From Trachythela sp. YZ-2020 (Eukaryota > Cnidaria > Anthozoa > Malacalcyonacea > Clavulariidae): a stretch of 64,000 bases of DNA. The stretch spans positions 5,970,001-6,034,000 of the forward strand of contig JADLSH010000369.1 in the NCBI GenBank assembly GCA_016169945.1, read 5' to 3'. This document shows positions 51,619 to 63,046 of the stretch, in pieces. The number at the start of each line of letters is the position of its first letter. Position 1 is the stretch's first letter. Position numbers and translations under genes: made by a program. The notes under the pieces are model-generated. The model was not told where the DNA came from and ran no database searches. It saw only the letters and a list, made by a program, of their open reading frames with translations.

Positions 51619-53496
51619 GTCATCAATAACGTTCGCTTAATTAGTCGACCAATGAGCGAACGTAAAAGTGTGTGCACTTCCGGTTTTTGTATTCACGACA
51701 TAAACAAACTGCGAAGATCGAGGGAATAACTTGCAAAATTTTACGATTTCAGCGATATTTAGGTAACTTTTTTCGTGTTAAAGCCATATACACTTCATAA
51801 ACATATTGTACTTCATTCAGCGACACTGACTTGGCCATAGTGTGCCAATACTTTGACTATTTTGTCAAGTATTTTTCAATGTTTAATACACCCAGAATCA
51901 AATTATAATATTGAGTGCTGAAAATTTACAAAAATAAATGCTAAATTATAATATATTTATCGATGTTAGTATGGTCAAACATAAACTAAGATTTGGTGGA
52001 CATTTGCAGCAATATAATCGGCGTTTCTTTTGCAAAACATTCACATGAAGTCAATACTATTTATTTGTGAGTTTAGTAGGGTTGAATTCGTTTGTGACTT
52101 TATTCTGTCTAAATTTTGTAATATAAAGATTCCGTCTCTGTCATGTTTAAGAGTTAGGGAGTCAACAAAATATCATATTTCCCAATCTACTGTAGCACAA
52201 CTTACTAGAATATTATAATCACTGACACTGTGTATGCTTGCATGGTAATGCCAATGACCTGCTCCTGTCAATTTATATCGTATTCTTTTTTGACAGTCTT
52301 GTATAGACTTTTATAAAGCCAGCTTTTAGTTCAAATTAGCCTGTAATAGTTGTTTTCCTCAAAATTATAGAGTAACACTGGCCAAGTTGCTTTATGGATT
52401 TTATATGGCAAATGAAATACATAGCCTTGAATTATGTGCGTTTCTTAATATATAATCGCACGAAGTTTACGGCAAAATATATCAGTTGTGTATATTTTCT
52501 ATTAGCTGTAATCCGTGAATTAGATTGTATTTATTAATCTAGACAACTACGAACACTCAAATATCCTACAAAGGCAAGTACCAGACAAGTAGAATCTAAC
52601 TAAATATTCAGGTCAGAAGAAGTACGAAGAATTTTGGTACAAGAATAAAATAAATTTGACACACAAGGGTCAAATCAGTGTCACTGAACAAAGTACAATA
52701 TGTTTACAGAATATATATGGCTTTAACACGAAAAATCTTACCTAAATATCGCTGAAGTCGTAAGATTTTGCAAGTTTCTTCCTCGGTCTTATCGTGAATA
52801 CAAAAACCGGAAATGCACACACGTTTACGTTCGCTCATTGGTCGACTAATTAAGCGAACGTTATTGATGACCAATCAGAGTAAAGAAACTTGTAGCATAG
52901 CAACGTAATTTTCGGCAATCATTTGAAGTCTAGTTGCCGCGACGTCGCGGGAAGGCGCCCTAAAAACTCTCGATTTTTCACTTAAAAATTCATTTTTCGG
53001 CTTGGCAACAACTCAAACCTTTTTCTCTACCTCTATCTGAGTATGAATATGTTTGTTGCCAGCTTCTAACACGAAGTTGCCATCAAACGTTTTTAGAGGC
53101 ACTTTTTTATATCTTGGCCGGCCGACTACAAGGAGTGTGCCGAAATTTCGTGTTTTTACTCCGATTTAAACAATAACATCATGATATAGCTGGATAAAAT
53201 GATATGAAAACTGTTTATGACCTTCATGAGTTTGGACGTCAATTGCCGCAATCTTGGCTTCACTTGGCCTATTGGCCGAACATTAGAAGTTCTTACTCCA
53301 GATATATATGGAGCTCACTGAGAAAGGCAAAGACAAAGCGTAATTCTATTTTAGACAATTTTACTGAACTGATTTTTAAACATTTTTGGGGAAAGTTTTA
53401 GTCATGCACTGCATGACTGCATGACCGCTGGCTTCGCCTCAAATGAAGCCGAATTTTAAGCCAAATGTTTTGGATCTTATTAAGGGTGGATAAACA

Positions 53497-53754
53497 TCAC
53501 TTCTTAACCTTAACCAAGCATTTTAAAACCAAATTGTGTGTATAACATAGTTTTAACAGCCTTTGAAAATAATGCTGACGTCAGCAAAAGTATTTTTCAA
53601 AACTCCGTAACTCACGGAGAAATAATTGTATGAACCCAAAAATTTTGGTGAGCACTCTTAATAGCGATCTAGAAAACAAGTTGGAAAGCCAGCTTTGTAG
53701 CTTTCGTAGTTTAGATTTTAGAATTTGTCACGTGATAAGTGAAAACGCTCTATA
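53497..53754. repeat. Outermost inverted-repeat arm, right
   Basis: Reverse complement of 25032-25290, ending CGCTCTATA. Weaker matches continue inward to about 53400. Confidence 0.75.
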
Positions 53755-54072
53755 GCTATACTTTATGATGGTTCTCATCTATCGTCATCGCCGCCATGTT
53801 GGATGAATTTACAAATGATTTCCTTAAAATATGTAATAATTTGAAATTTTTATTTATCAACCATGGCGATAACTCCTTGATTATTAAATCCCTCGGGAGT
53901 GGCTGAATACCACCTGTACTGGTAAAGAACACTGTACAATGAGAGTGTTTTCTGAAGTGTAAACCCGCCGTATATGACAGATTATTGGTAACTGGATCGG
54001 TTAAAATTGTTTTCTACTATTGAACTATTTGAGAGTATCTGTAAAAACAAGTCTAAATTTTCCGTTTTGTAG

Positions 54073-54195
54073 ACATCAATGAATGTCAACTCAACTTAGA
54101 CAACTGTCATTTAAATGCGTCATGTACAAACACTGAAAAATCATGCGTTTGTACTTGTCGACCTGGCTTTAGTGGGGATGGTGTCTCATGTATAG
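54073..54195 (+). CDS. Exon 20: EGF domain E15 (seven cysteines)
   Basis: The exon is 123 bp, phase 1-1 (TTTTGTAG acceptor, GTACAA donor). It starts DINEC. The aromatic residue of the hydroxylation motif is replaced by cysteine (CTNTEKSCVCTC), giving seven cysteines. It is the first exon after the giant intron. Confidence 0.88.
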
Positions 54196-54705
54196 GTACA
54201 ATCCTGGCAAAAATTATCGTGGACAGCGCGTGCGTTAATCTTTTAAGTTGTCATGTTGTAGTTATATTAATGAAAAAATCTTATTCCCACTCCCACCCCC
54301 ATTTCAATGTTGATAAATCAAAACCAAAACAAAACGAAATGCGAGAAACAACGTTGAATAGGGGGGCATGAGGGGAAATAGTATATTTTTGCCAAGATTG
54401 TATGTTCAGGTATCGTGAGCTTGTTTTTGTCAAAATTAATTAAACTTTGATAACGAAATTTGAGAGCAATGTAATTAAATTGCTTATTCGGCTAACATCG
54501 CAATAACTGCAAATGCCAGATCGATATGCGTCTAGCCTTCTACAGCACATAAAGAGATTCACCGCCTCGTGTACATCACGCCTTGTATTAAGTCGTAAGC
54601 CAATTCCAGGTTTTGATACCCAAATTACAGATCTTGGTTAAGCCTCAGTTTAGAGACTGTATGTTTGTTGCAAGTTTATGAGTAAACGTGATTTATCTTA
54701 TACAG
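54196..54705. other. Intron 20
   Basis: About 500 bp; C-rich stretch near 54285-54300; nothing else. Confidence 0.7.
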
Positions 54706-54831
54706 ATATTGACGAGTGCGCACTAGGCATTGGTCTCTGTGATAGACAGAGTGGACGTTGTTTCAATGTCAAAGGATCTTACACGTGTACATGTAATGAT
54801 GGCTACCGCGGAGACGGAAGGGCATGCATAG
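54706..54831 (+). CDS. Exon 21: EGF domain E16
   Basis: The exon is 126 bp, phase 1-1 (TTATACAG acceptor, GTAAGT donor). It starts DIDEC, has six cysteines and the motif CFNVKGSYTCTC. Confidence 0.92.
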
Positions 54832-55468
54832 GTAAGTAAGATCTAGATTGAGGCTATATAGATAGAAGTAAGATATATTATTGGCGGGTGTCAATAAGCA
54901 TTACTGAGAAGCAATTGGCGGTGGCTTCAGAACAGTTTACGCTAATAGACTGATAGGAAAAAGAAAATTTAACTACATCTCGCAATTTAATGTATTTGTC
55001 ACGATCATTTAGTTTCTCTCACTAATAAATGTCCGCTATATCTGCTGCACGATGATGCTTAGTGAAACGCACCCATTAATACTGAAGTTGTCAGCTAAGT
55101 CTAGCCATAAAACTAAATGTATTCGTCAAAGAATATAAATCTTCCGATAACTGTGTGGTAGGTATGCGGTGAGATGACTTTCATTAGTTTCATATTAATT
55201 GGGATACATCATAATTGATTTAGGTGCACATTACTTCTCATCACATCCTTTTTTATATAGATAACATTACGTAAGCCTTTAGCGCACAGCGTCCGATATA
55301 TCGAAATGAAGAACAAAGGATTAAAAAATTTGAGCGTTAAAGATCGAGTTAATAAGCGCCTAAAGCATTTCATAGGACATAGGTTAATTAATGTATCAAT
55401 CGTTGATTGGCACAAATGTTTCTATTCTATTCTATTGGTTGTTTACTTAATAGATCGATTTTATCTAG
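54832..55468. other. Intron 21
   Basis: About 640 bp, AT-rich; no element recognised. Confidence 0.7.
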
Positions 55469-55591
55469 ATATTGATGAATGTGCAGAACAAATTGATAAT
55501 TGTGATAATAACGCTCAGTGTACAAACCTTCCTGGTAGTTATACCTGTGCTTGTCATCCTGGTTTTAGTGGAAATGGAGTCACTTGTGTCA
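55469..55591 (+). CDS. Exon 22: EGF domain E17
   Basis: The exon is 123 bp, phase 1-1 (TTATCTAG acceptor, GTAAGT donor). It starts DIDEC, with six cysteines and the motif [12 protein letters not shown]. It ends in Cys-Val-Ser rather than the usual Cys-x-Gly. Confidence 0.92.
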
Positions 55592-55984
55592 GTAAGTTCA
55601 TATTCTCAACTCTTATGTATATCCAATTATTATGCGCTGTATCACTGACCAATATACTTAAGTAAATAATTATCTAGAGGATATTATGTATGATTTAATT
55701 TGAGTTAACATAAAGTTGACCATATCTTAACTGTCAATTCCCACTATGTGATATTAGAGCAATGCTCACAGTTCAGTTCATGTTCGCAGAGGGTTCGTTT
55801 CGTGCATGGTGCAGCTGGTATCTGAATAAAAGGGTGTGCCGTGGGAAAACGTCTTTCAGGTTAACACTTCTGAACAACTCTGCTTTAATTTAGATAGAAC
55901 TATAGTTGTTATCTAGTATAATAAAGGTTAGTTTATAGTGTTCTTTTTGGAATTCAAAAATTTAAAAATCTCGAATCTACTCTT

Positions 55985-56035
55985 GGAACTGACAACTGTC
56001 ATGTGAACGCCACGTGTACAGATACCATTGCCAGT
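55985..56035 (+). pseudogene. Relic of an EGF exon
   Basis: The stretch reads GTDNCHVNATCTDTIAS, then loses similarity. There is no DIDEC start in frame and no acceptor at the usual distance. It breaks off at the same Thr-Ile-Ala point as the truncated exon at 24812. Confidence 0.6.
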
Positions 56036-56112
56036 TTAAGTCTCGACTTAAATCTCGAATCCAATAAGATATAATGTAAGACAGGTACCTATTGGACAGT
56101 AGCTTATCGTTG

Positions 56113-56580
56113 TAGTGTGACCAGATTTAGCATAATTATGCTAGTTTAGCATAATTTCACCATTTGGGGAAGAGGTTTAGCATATAATGAAAAATTTAGC
56201 ACAATTTTAGCATAAAGTTACAGGATAAGCATTTGTGTAGTATAATGATAAAATGCCTTCTTTTCAAAAACCATGAACGGCCCTTTTTTTTAAATAAAAG
56301 CCTGAAAATCTTGCCAAAACCTTGGTTATTTCAAGCCAAATCAACTCTGTAGTATTTTATCTTTACTCGTCCTCTATTGCAGCGACCGGTTGGGAGGGCT
56401 TGCGGACGAGCAGGCGCTCGCTCTTTATTACTTTTAGTACAATTCAACAAATTTAGATTAACATTTTAAAGTAAATTTATACGGATTCCACATGTCACCC
56501 TAATTTAACGTAATTCATCACAATTTAGCATAATTTGGCTGTCGGTTTAGCATAGGTGAATTTTAAAATCTGGTTACACT
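56113..56580. mobile_element. hAT-like MITE with TTTAGCATAATTT repeats
   Basis: The ends are AGTGTGACCAGATTT and AAATCTGGTTACACT (one mismatch as inverted repeats). The flanks are TTATCGTTG at 56104-56112 and 56581-56589. The interior is non-coding and rich in TTTAGCATAA motifs. Confidence 0.75.
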
Positions 56581-57636
56581 TTATCGTTGCATTTTTCCTT
56601 GTTTATCTCACCTTTTTACATGTTTTGTTGATTTTAAACACAAAACAAACGGTATGGCGAAGTAAATTAGAGTAAAGGAACAGATTTGGAACATTAAAAT
56701 AGTTTGTTTTACCAGGTTTGTTCAATTTATCTTTGAAATTCATTTGTATACAACAGGTCGAAAGGTCGGTATATGATTTATCGGTATCTTTCTTTAAAAT
56801 TAGATTATTCACTTTTTGTTGTGGTTTTTTAATTAGATTATTCACTCCTTGCTGCGGATACCCTGTGCACGCGTTTCAGGAAATCTACCATTACTCGGCG
56901 AATTTTAATCCAATTTCTATCAAATTTTCGCCGAATGTAGTCAGATAGATGAAGAATAACATAGTTCGTTTATAAACTATGTGAGAAAGAAATAATTTTA
57001 CCGAATATTGCTACGAGTTTAAATTTGTGGTACCTTCGCGCTGCGATACACGTTAAACGCCGGTTTCACTAAAAACCTGTCAAACTATCATATTTAGCCT
57101 TCTCGGGGATTGTTATAAAAAGGGAAGTTCGCATTTTATTGTTGCTTTAGTTGTTACTTAGCTATTAAGACATATTCTTTCCCGACTTGTGTTATATTCC
57201 AATTAATGCACAACAAAAGGCTTGTATCTTTGCAACTAAAGGTCTGTAAAACTCTTTTTCCAAGACTTCTCTAGCCAAGACATGCACCAACAATGTGTGC
57301 AAATTTAAGAACAATCGGTTAAAACGCACGCTTAACGTTGCCTTTTTAGTGCGTGTATACGACTCAAAATTAATGTGTCTGAAAAAATTAATAGTTTTCC
57401 CGCCAAATTCCTACACAGCATATAGACTTCGGAAAGCGTTTTACTTGATAAGTTGTTTAATTTGAAAGATTTTAATTTGAAATTTTTCCTGACGGCAGAT
57501 TTATTTCTTTTTTTAAAGTTTCTGTAAATTTTTAAAGTTTTAGGGTATCCTGTAACCTTAAGCAAAGTCGCGGCCAAGGTATCACATGTTTTCCCTGTAG
57601 TTTAATCGCATTGTTGTTGTCAGTATTATTCTCGCT

Positions 57637-57963
57637 TAAACGACTTCGAGTGTATGATATAGCTTCTCAAACAAACCAGTATTTTAAAGAGAAATTCAAC
57701 GCGAAAGTTGAGTTAATTTCTGGGTGTTTATTACCGTGGTATCAAGACAACGATACGGTGGTGATTTCCTTTGTGTTTTGCTCATGAATTATTAATGAGT
57801 TTGAGAAGTTTTGAGCGAAAGTCCTTCGTTAGGAGTTTGCGAAGTTATAGCACCTAGTCCCAGGCTCCCTCTCTCTACTTCTCTTTCTGCCGCTCTATCT
57901 ATTTTGAGGCAAAGACAAAAAATATACTGTTCTTCTGCAGGTATCAAAGAGTGTTTGACAGAT
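57637..57963 (+). pseudogene. Partial duplicate of E18 with its splice acceptor
   Basis: It is almost identical to 59905-60216: one 16-bp and one 1-bp indel. The copy includes the acceptor TTCTTCTGCAG and the first eight codons of E18 (GIKECLTD), then switches to unrelated sequence. If used, the acceptor at 57941 would lead to a stop at 58051-58053. Confidence 0.85.
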
Positions 57964-59519
57964 TTAAATGTTTTGTTCGATATATTCACTATAAAACACC
58001 TGTTGGATTCACCTCGACCTTCGCTCTCGCCCAATATTGAAGTCTCGACTTAATATTTTGCCATATTGTCCTCATACCTCTTCTAATGTTTGGAACTAAT
58101 ATGACCTAATTTACTGGCAAGTTTAAAGGATTAGTGTCAGACGCCATTTTTCGGGCCGACTAGATGAGAAGATCTAGAAAAAATTTTACAATCCGTCATA
58201 TATTTAAACCATCCTTTGATAATCCTTCCTCATTTTCTCCAAACAAGGTATTTTTATCGTTATTTGTTGCTGTTGGGTAAAATAAAAACAATAACAAAGC
58301 CCGCAATGCATGGCCCTGACACTAATCCTTTAAGGCCACTGATAACCAATTTCTATCTAGTAGATAGACAATCATTGTCCTTCCCCACCAATAATTATAG
58401 ACTGTAAGAGCCTCTTCTAACATGTCAGCAACGCCACAGTAGATATGTTGTGATCACACCAATATGGCCGCCATTTCCTTCATTCATGCATACTTTAGCT
58501 GCAGATGCACTATTCAGTCCTAATTTTTAGATCAGTGGTATCCCCTGGGAGGAATTGAGGACATTCTCTCTTCAATGCCGGTATGTCAGGAGAGAAATTT
58601 ACAACGTTGTACATACCTCTAGCTTACCAATACATGGAAATGCCTGAGGAATTAAAAAAACTACTTGGGCTTATGCAAATTCAAATCAACAGTTTGGTGT
58701 AATTTGGGTACTTCGCATTTTGGATGATATGATTATAACAGGGAAGAATGCCATTGGACACATAATTCACGTTATTCCTTTCTCTCTCCGACTTTTCTTC
58801 TGTCATGTGTAATGAAGAAAGAGCATAAACTAAACAATTTCATTCACCGAATATCTTCTTGTGTAGACTATACTCGTTATTTTTCAAAATATTTCCCAGC
58901 GTCTCATTTTTTTGGTGTTTGCTTAATTCTTGCAACTTTCTTCTCGTTTATTTCATCTTCTTACATTGATACATGTAATCCTTCGTTTTTTCAGAGTCGT
59001 ATTCATATTCTCTCACATGATATTTTTCTCTATCAAATTCATTCAATATTTTTCTTCCATCACAGTTCATATATTCGTTTCTAAATTGCCTTCTCCTTTC
59101 ATCTTCATTAAACAATTCCTCGACCTTATCAGCGGGTAACTTGGTTAATTTATCACAGAGTTTTTCTAAACTAAAAAAATTATTCTGGCGTCTTTTGATT
59201 CCAATAATATTTCGCTCTTGACAAAAATCCCTTTCCTTCCAGTTTTACTCTTTCATGATTTATATTTGTGTCCTTTCAATCATTCTACTCCATTGTTTCT
59301 GTACCTGGTTTCTATATTTTTTAATCTTCTGTCCCTTCGTAATCTTTTGTCTCTTAAGATATAGCCCCTACCCAACACTCGATTGCGCAATCTTTATCCG
59401 TGAGGGACCACGCGTACGTCGGCCGCGGTATTGAATATAAACCGTTTATTAGATGATCCCGTTAAGATACAAGAACATAGTTCTTGATGTAATATATCAT
59501 ACACGAGAAGGAGTTTATT

Positions 59520-59790
59520 ATTATACAATTACTTTATGGTTTCCGTGTTTGGATGGCCTGATCCAAACACGCGGGAATGTTGCGAGAGTTAAGAAAAGCG
59601 CGCGAAATCTCGAGCCGAAGGCGAGTGATTTTGCGAGCTTTTCTTAACTCGAGCAACATTCCCAAATGTTTGGATCAGGCCATCCAAACACGGAAACCAT
59701 AAAGTAATTGTTTTATAAAAGAACAACAACACGATAGTCTTCCGTGTTTGGATGGCCTGATCCAAACACGGGTTTCGACCAATCAGAGCA
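59520..59790. repeat. Palindromic MITE with half copy
   Basis: The arms CTTTATGGTTTCCGTGTTTG / reverse complement enclose GGATGGCCTGATCCAAACA and about 100 bp of centre. A further TGTTTGGATGGCCTGATCCA palindrome follows at about 59744-59770. Confidence 0.8.
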
Positions 59791-59809
59791 CGCGTTATAT
59801 ACATGTTAT

Positions 59810-59905
59810 TTTATAAAGTGATTTGAAACACCGAAAAGTGTGTTGAAAAACAAGGCGCTAGCCGAGTTTTTTAACATTCTTTGAGGTGTTTTAAATCACT
59901 ATAAT
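59810..59905. repeat. Short inverted repeat
   Basis: ATAAAGTGATTTGAAACACC is mirrored by GGTGTTTTAAATCACTATAA around a GC-richer centre. Confidence 0.75.
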
Positions 59906-60193
59906 AAACGACTTCGAGTGTATGATATAGCTTCTCAAACAAACCAGTATTTTAAAGAGAAATTCAACGCGAAAGGTGTTTATTACCGTGGTATCAAGAC
60001 AAACGATACGGTGGTGATTTCCTTTGTGTTTTGCTCATGAATTATTAATGAGTTTGAGAAGTTTTGAGCGAAAGTCCTTCGTTAGGAGTTTGCGAAGTTA
60101 TAGCACCTAGTCCCAGGCTCCCTCTCTCTACTTCTCTTTCTGCCGCTCTATCTATTTTGAGGCAAAGACAAAAAATATACTGTTCTTCTGCAG

Positions 60194-60310
60194 GTATCAA
60201 AGAGTGTTTGACAGATCCCTGCAGTGCAGATGGAACTTGTCAAGATAGCCTTGGTTCATTCACATGTACTTGTAACGTAGGCCACACTGGAGATGGATTC
60301 AATTGTTCAG
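60194..60310 (+). CDS. Exon 23: EGF domain E18
   Basis: The exon is 117 bp, phase 1-1 (TTCTGCAG acceptor, GTAAAT donor). It starts GIKEC, so it lacks the DxDE calcium signature of the others. It keeps six cysteines (CLTDPC, GTCQDSLGSFTCTC, FNC). Confidence 0.88.
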
Positions 60311-60346
60311 GTAAATGTTACTCTAACAATGGTATCTGTTTTAGTT

Positions 60347-60445
60347 GCATTAACTTGGCTACCAGTTGTATTAACTTGGCTACCAGTTGTATTAACTTGG
60401 CTACCAGTTGCAATATTAATTTGGCTACAAGTTGTATTAACTTAC
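60347..60445. repeat. 21-24 bp tandem repeat in the intron after E18
   Basis: About five units of ATTAACTTGGCTACCAGTTG with small changes, starting 36 bp past the donor site. Confidence 0.9.
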
Positions 60446-60810
60446 CTTATAATTGTAGCTGAATTAATGCAGTAAATACACCGTAAAATTATGAAGCTTT
60501 TCCATTACATGCTTTATAAATTTATGGTAAAAATATTGAAAATCTCGCAAAAACGTGACAATTAAATTCAAAGGTTTGAACTTTATTTCGCGTCATGTTA
60601 TGTTCGTCAAATCGTTGATTTTTTTGAATTTGATTCAAACAATTCTTGCGAAATGTATAAGCCTGATGTACTATGCTAAATGATACTGAGGAATATTTTA
60701 AAATGCCTTAAAACGCGTGCTTTAGCTAGCTAGAATGTGGATATGTATTTTCAAAACCACATTAATATTCATAGTTAATAATTCCTACATTTTTTCTGAG
60801 TATTTTTCAG

Positions 60811-60941
60811 GAATATTTACAGGATTTTATGACAAAGGGAAATTATTTGGTACAGTAATGAAAATAGGATTGAACACGGTACATTGTCAATTGGTATACG
60901 TTGTTGCAAAATCACCAAAGTTACCCGGAGTGAGTAAGTAA
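60811..60941 (+). CDS. Possible further exon of the host gene
   Basis: After TATTTTTCAG the sequence is open in the phase expected after E18: GIFTGFYDKGKLFGTVMKIG and onward to a TAA at 60939-60941. GTGAGT at 60932 could instead serve as a donor. It has one cysteine and no EGF features. It may be a terminal or linker exon; only phase and splice signals support it. Confidence 0.35.
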
Positions 60942-62224
60942 TTTGTTGTTCTGTAATGTCATTAAGTGAGTGGTCATTTATCCTTTATCTACCAATGTAT
61001 GGTAATGTCCATACAAAACCTTTCTCGGAAGTTTCGCGATGTAGCCAAAGTGAAGTATTTAAATAACTATATTATTGATTACATGGTTATATGGAGAATA
61101 TATGGCGACCTTAAATACATAATTTTTGTTATACGATGGACGAAAAGTAAATTTATCGCAATTCGCAAGCTTCGTATTGTTTAAACTAAACTTGAGTGAA
61201 TTGTCGTTTTGAAGGTAACTTATAGGTATAGGTTCGTGTAGCGATTGAGCATCAATCGGTAAAGTCGAACAGCGCAGAACAACTAAACTTTATAGTTTTA
61301 GGGACGTGTTGAATAACAAGTCATCTCGCCTCGACTTAATTTCATTCGGATATAATTCTATTATTAGCAAAATATTGCGGCGTGGACAAAATATTGTTCG
61401 CATGGCATCATTGGGATTTGAAACCAATTATTTTGAAAGGTGGTATGTGACCCCCCATATAGCGAGATTTTTCCCGCCATATGACGTCAGCATTTTGAGG
61501 ATCTCGCCATATGACGTCATTTGCGTAGATACGCGTAGATACTCAGGGGTCGGACGTCTACGAAGACATATGTATACTGAGATCTGATTGGTTTTTAAAA
61601 GAGTTATCCACAGTATAAAACGGAGGACGTAGATGCTGCTCAGCACATTTTTCAAAAGGAGGATAAAGGGGGTTTAACGAATACGAAAATGTATACATTT
61701 TTAGAGCAAAATATGAGTAATTAGTGACGCTTGGATGCATGCATAAATTAACACAGACAAAGATTAACGTTTTAAACAATTTATTCCTTTAGGTATAACA
61801 ATTATTTACACAAATATACAGTTATTAAACATATTGTCCAGCTTTTACACTGTTTTTCTAGTTTCGATCGTTTTATTTTGTAAACATTGCCGTCTTCCGT
61901 AAGCACAAGTTTGCGTAGGAAGGGTTTGGTGGGATTTTGTAGCAGTTGTCTGGAAATTCTCTAAAGCTTCTGTGGAGCTTCTGTGGAGCTTCTGTAAAGC
62001 TTATGTGAAGCTTCTGTGGAGCTCTCCAAAATATGAGTAATTAGCACAGACCGCAAAGATTAACGTTTTAAACAAATTTATTTCTTAAGTATAACAATTA
62101 ATCACACAAATGCATATAATCACACAAATGCATATAATTCTTAAACATATTGTCTTGCTTTATTGCTCGTTAGCCATGGTTTCTCTAACAAAAGCTCCAA
62201 CCGCATTAAACCGTTTGACTGAGT
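60942..62224. other. Boundary zone between host gene and Polinton-like element
   Basis: No coding region is recognised. It contains two CCATATGACGTCA copies (about 61477 and 61507), a block at 61745-61835 repeated at 62045-62157 (AAGATTAACGTTTTAAACAA), and TTCTGTGGAGC tandem units (61965-62022). The exact element end could not be placed. Confidence 0.5.
61965..62022. repeat. CTTCTGTGGAG tandem repeat
   Basis: Five 11-12 bp units of AGCTTCTGTGGAGCTTCTGT type. Confidence 0.85.
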
Positions 62225-62893
62225 TTAATCATCGCTTTCTGCGTCATCTTCCTCATCAAAATCGTAATCCTTTAAAAGCCTTCTTATAAGAAACTTTCTC
62301 TTATCAACAGCTGCTTCCAAAGCTTCTTCTGGATCAAAGTCATCGTTTTCGACAAGTGTTTCCTTTGTCTGCATTATTTTCTTATGTACGGGATCTTTCT
62401 TTAGTTGTTTTATCCACAGGAGACGTTGCATATAAATATTTTCAAGTTCCTTTTGGAGTTCAGGCAGAATATTGGTGTAAGCTTTGTCGGTAGCAGATTG
62501 CTCATCAAAACCGCTGTTTATAAGGCTCTCTTTCATTTCCTCAAAAGCTGTATTACTTCTTTGCTTTGCTTCTTCTATCAATGGCATCCAAGGATCCATT
62601 TCTTCTGCTTCTTCAGTTTCTGACTCATTATCAGTCGTCATCGAAATTTCAGACCCATGAGTTGAAGTCGTCGAAACATCGTCGTCTTCGGAATCCTTTA
62701 TCTGACTTTCTGTTTGTGACATCTCCTGATCCCGTAGTGGACAGTATTCCATTTCGTGTCTGCGTAGATTGTAACCGCGGCTAAATTGTTTTCCGCAAAA
62801 TTTACAGCTCATTCCGTTACCACTGACTGTCGAGAAATGACTTGCTATTGAGCAGCACGGCACTTTTATGAGCAGATGCTTCATTGCGCTCAT
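62225..62893 (-). CDS. C2H2 zinc-finger acidic protein of a Polinton-like element, 222 residues
   Basis: A single finger near residues 30-50 (CKFCGKQFSRGYNLRRHEMEYC). A Ser/Thr/Glu/Asp-rich linker follows, then a helical C-terminal half (KKDPVHKKIMQTKETLVEND, then EALEAAVDKRKFLIRRLL) with an acidic tail. Similar ORFs are, to my recollection, frequent in Maverick-type elements of cnidarians. The gene is divergent from the ATPase gene. Function unknown, possibly DNA binding. Confidence 0.75.
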   Translation of the reverse strand: MSAMKHLLIKVPCCSIASHFSTVSGNGMSCKFCGKQFSRGYNLRRHEMEYCPLRDQEMSQTESQIKDSEDDDVSTTSTHGSEISMTTDNESETEEAEEMDPWMPLIEEAKQRSNTAFEEMKESLINSGFDEQSATDKAYTNILPELQKELENIYMQRLLWIKQLKKDPVHKKIMQTKETLVENDDFDPEEALEAAVDKRKFLIRRLLKDYDFDEEDDAESDD

Positions 62894-62904
62894 AGGTCGA
62901 CTCC

Positions 62905-63005
62905 GATAGAACCCTCAGGGAACCCCGAGGGAACCCCAGGGGAACCCCGAGAGAACCCCTACAGAACCCCGAGAGAACCCTTGCAGAACCCCTACAGAAG
63001 CCCGA
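62905..63005. repeat. GAACCCC(T/G) tandem repeat
   Basis: About nine 11-12 bp units such as GAACCCCGAGAGAACCCCTA, upstream of the zinc-finger gene. Confidence 0.9.
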
Positions 63006-63046
63006 AATGTTCACATGTACCGAACCGGACTTGAATCGGTGCCCCA

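Larger units (their letters stand above)
50490..53345. mobile_element. 2.9 kb foldback element with split left arm
   Basis: The left arm (about 50490-50883 and 51620-51840) matches the right arm (about 52670-53345) in reverse. Blocks include TCAGATAGATGTAAAAAGGT with AACACGAAGTTGCC, TTCGGCAATC, and GAACGTAAACG with CAATGAGCGAAC. The left arm is interrupted at 50884-51618 by a second insertion. The centre (51841-52669) is non-coding. Confidence 0.75.
23602..54072. other. Giant intron (30.5 kb) filled with nested mobile elements
   Basis: The intron separates E14 from E15. It contains a truncated EGF exon (24812-24885), concentric inverted-repeat arms on both sides, and a 15 kb gene-bearing element (29738-44775). 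Apart from the dead exon, no host exon was found. Phase 1 on both sides means E14 can splice directly to E15. Confidence 0.7.
55592..60193. other. Intron 22 (4.6 kb)
   Basis: The intron contains a decayed EGF exon (55985-56035), a hAT-like MITE (56113-56580), a truncated copy of E18 (57637-57963), palindromic elements at 59520-59790 and 59810-59905, and unassigned sequence (56590-57630 and 58060-59440). Confidence 0.6.
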
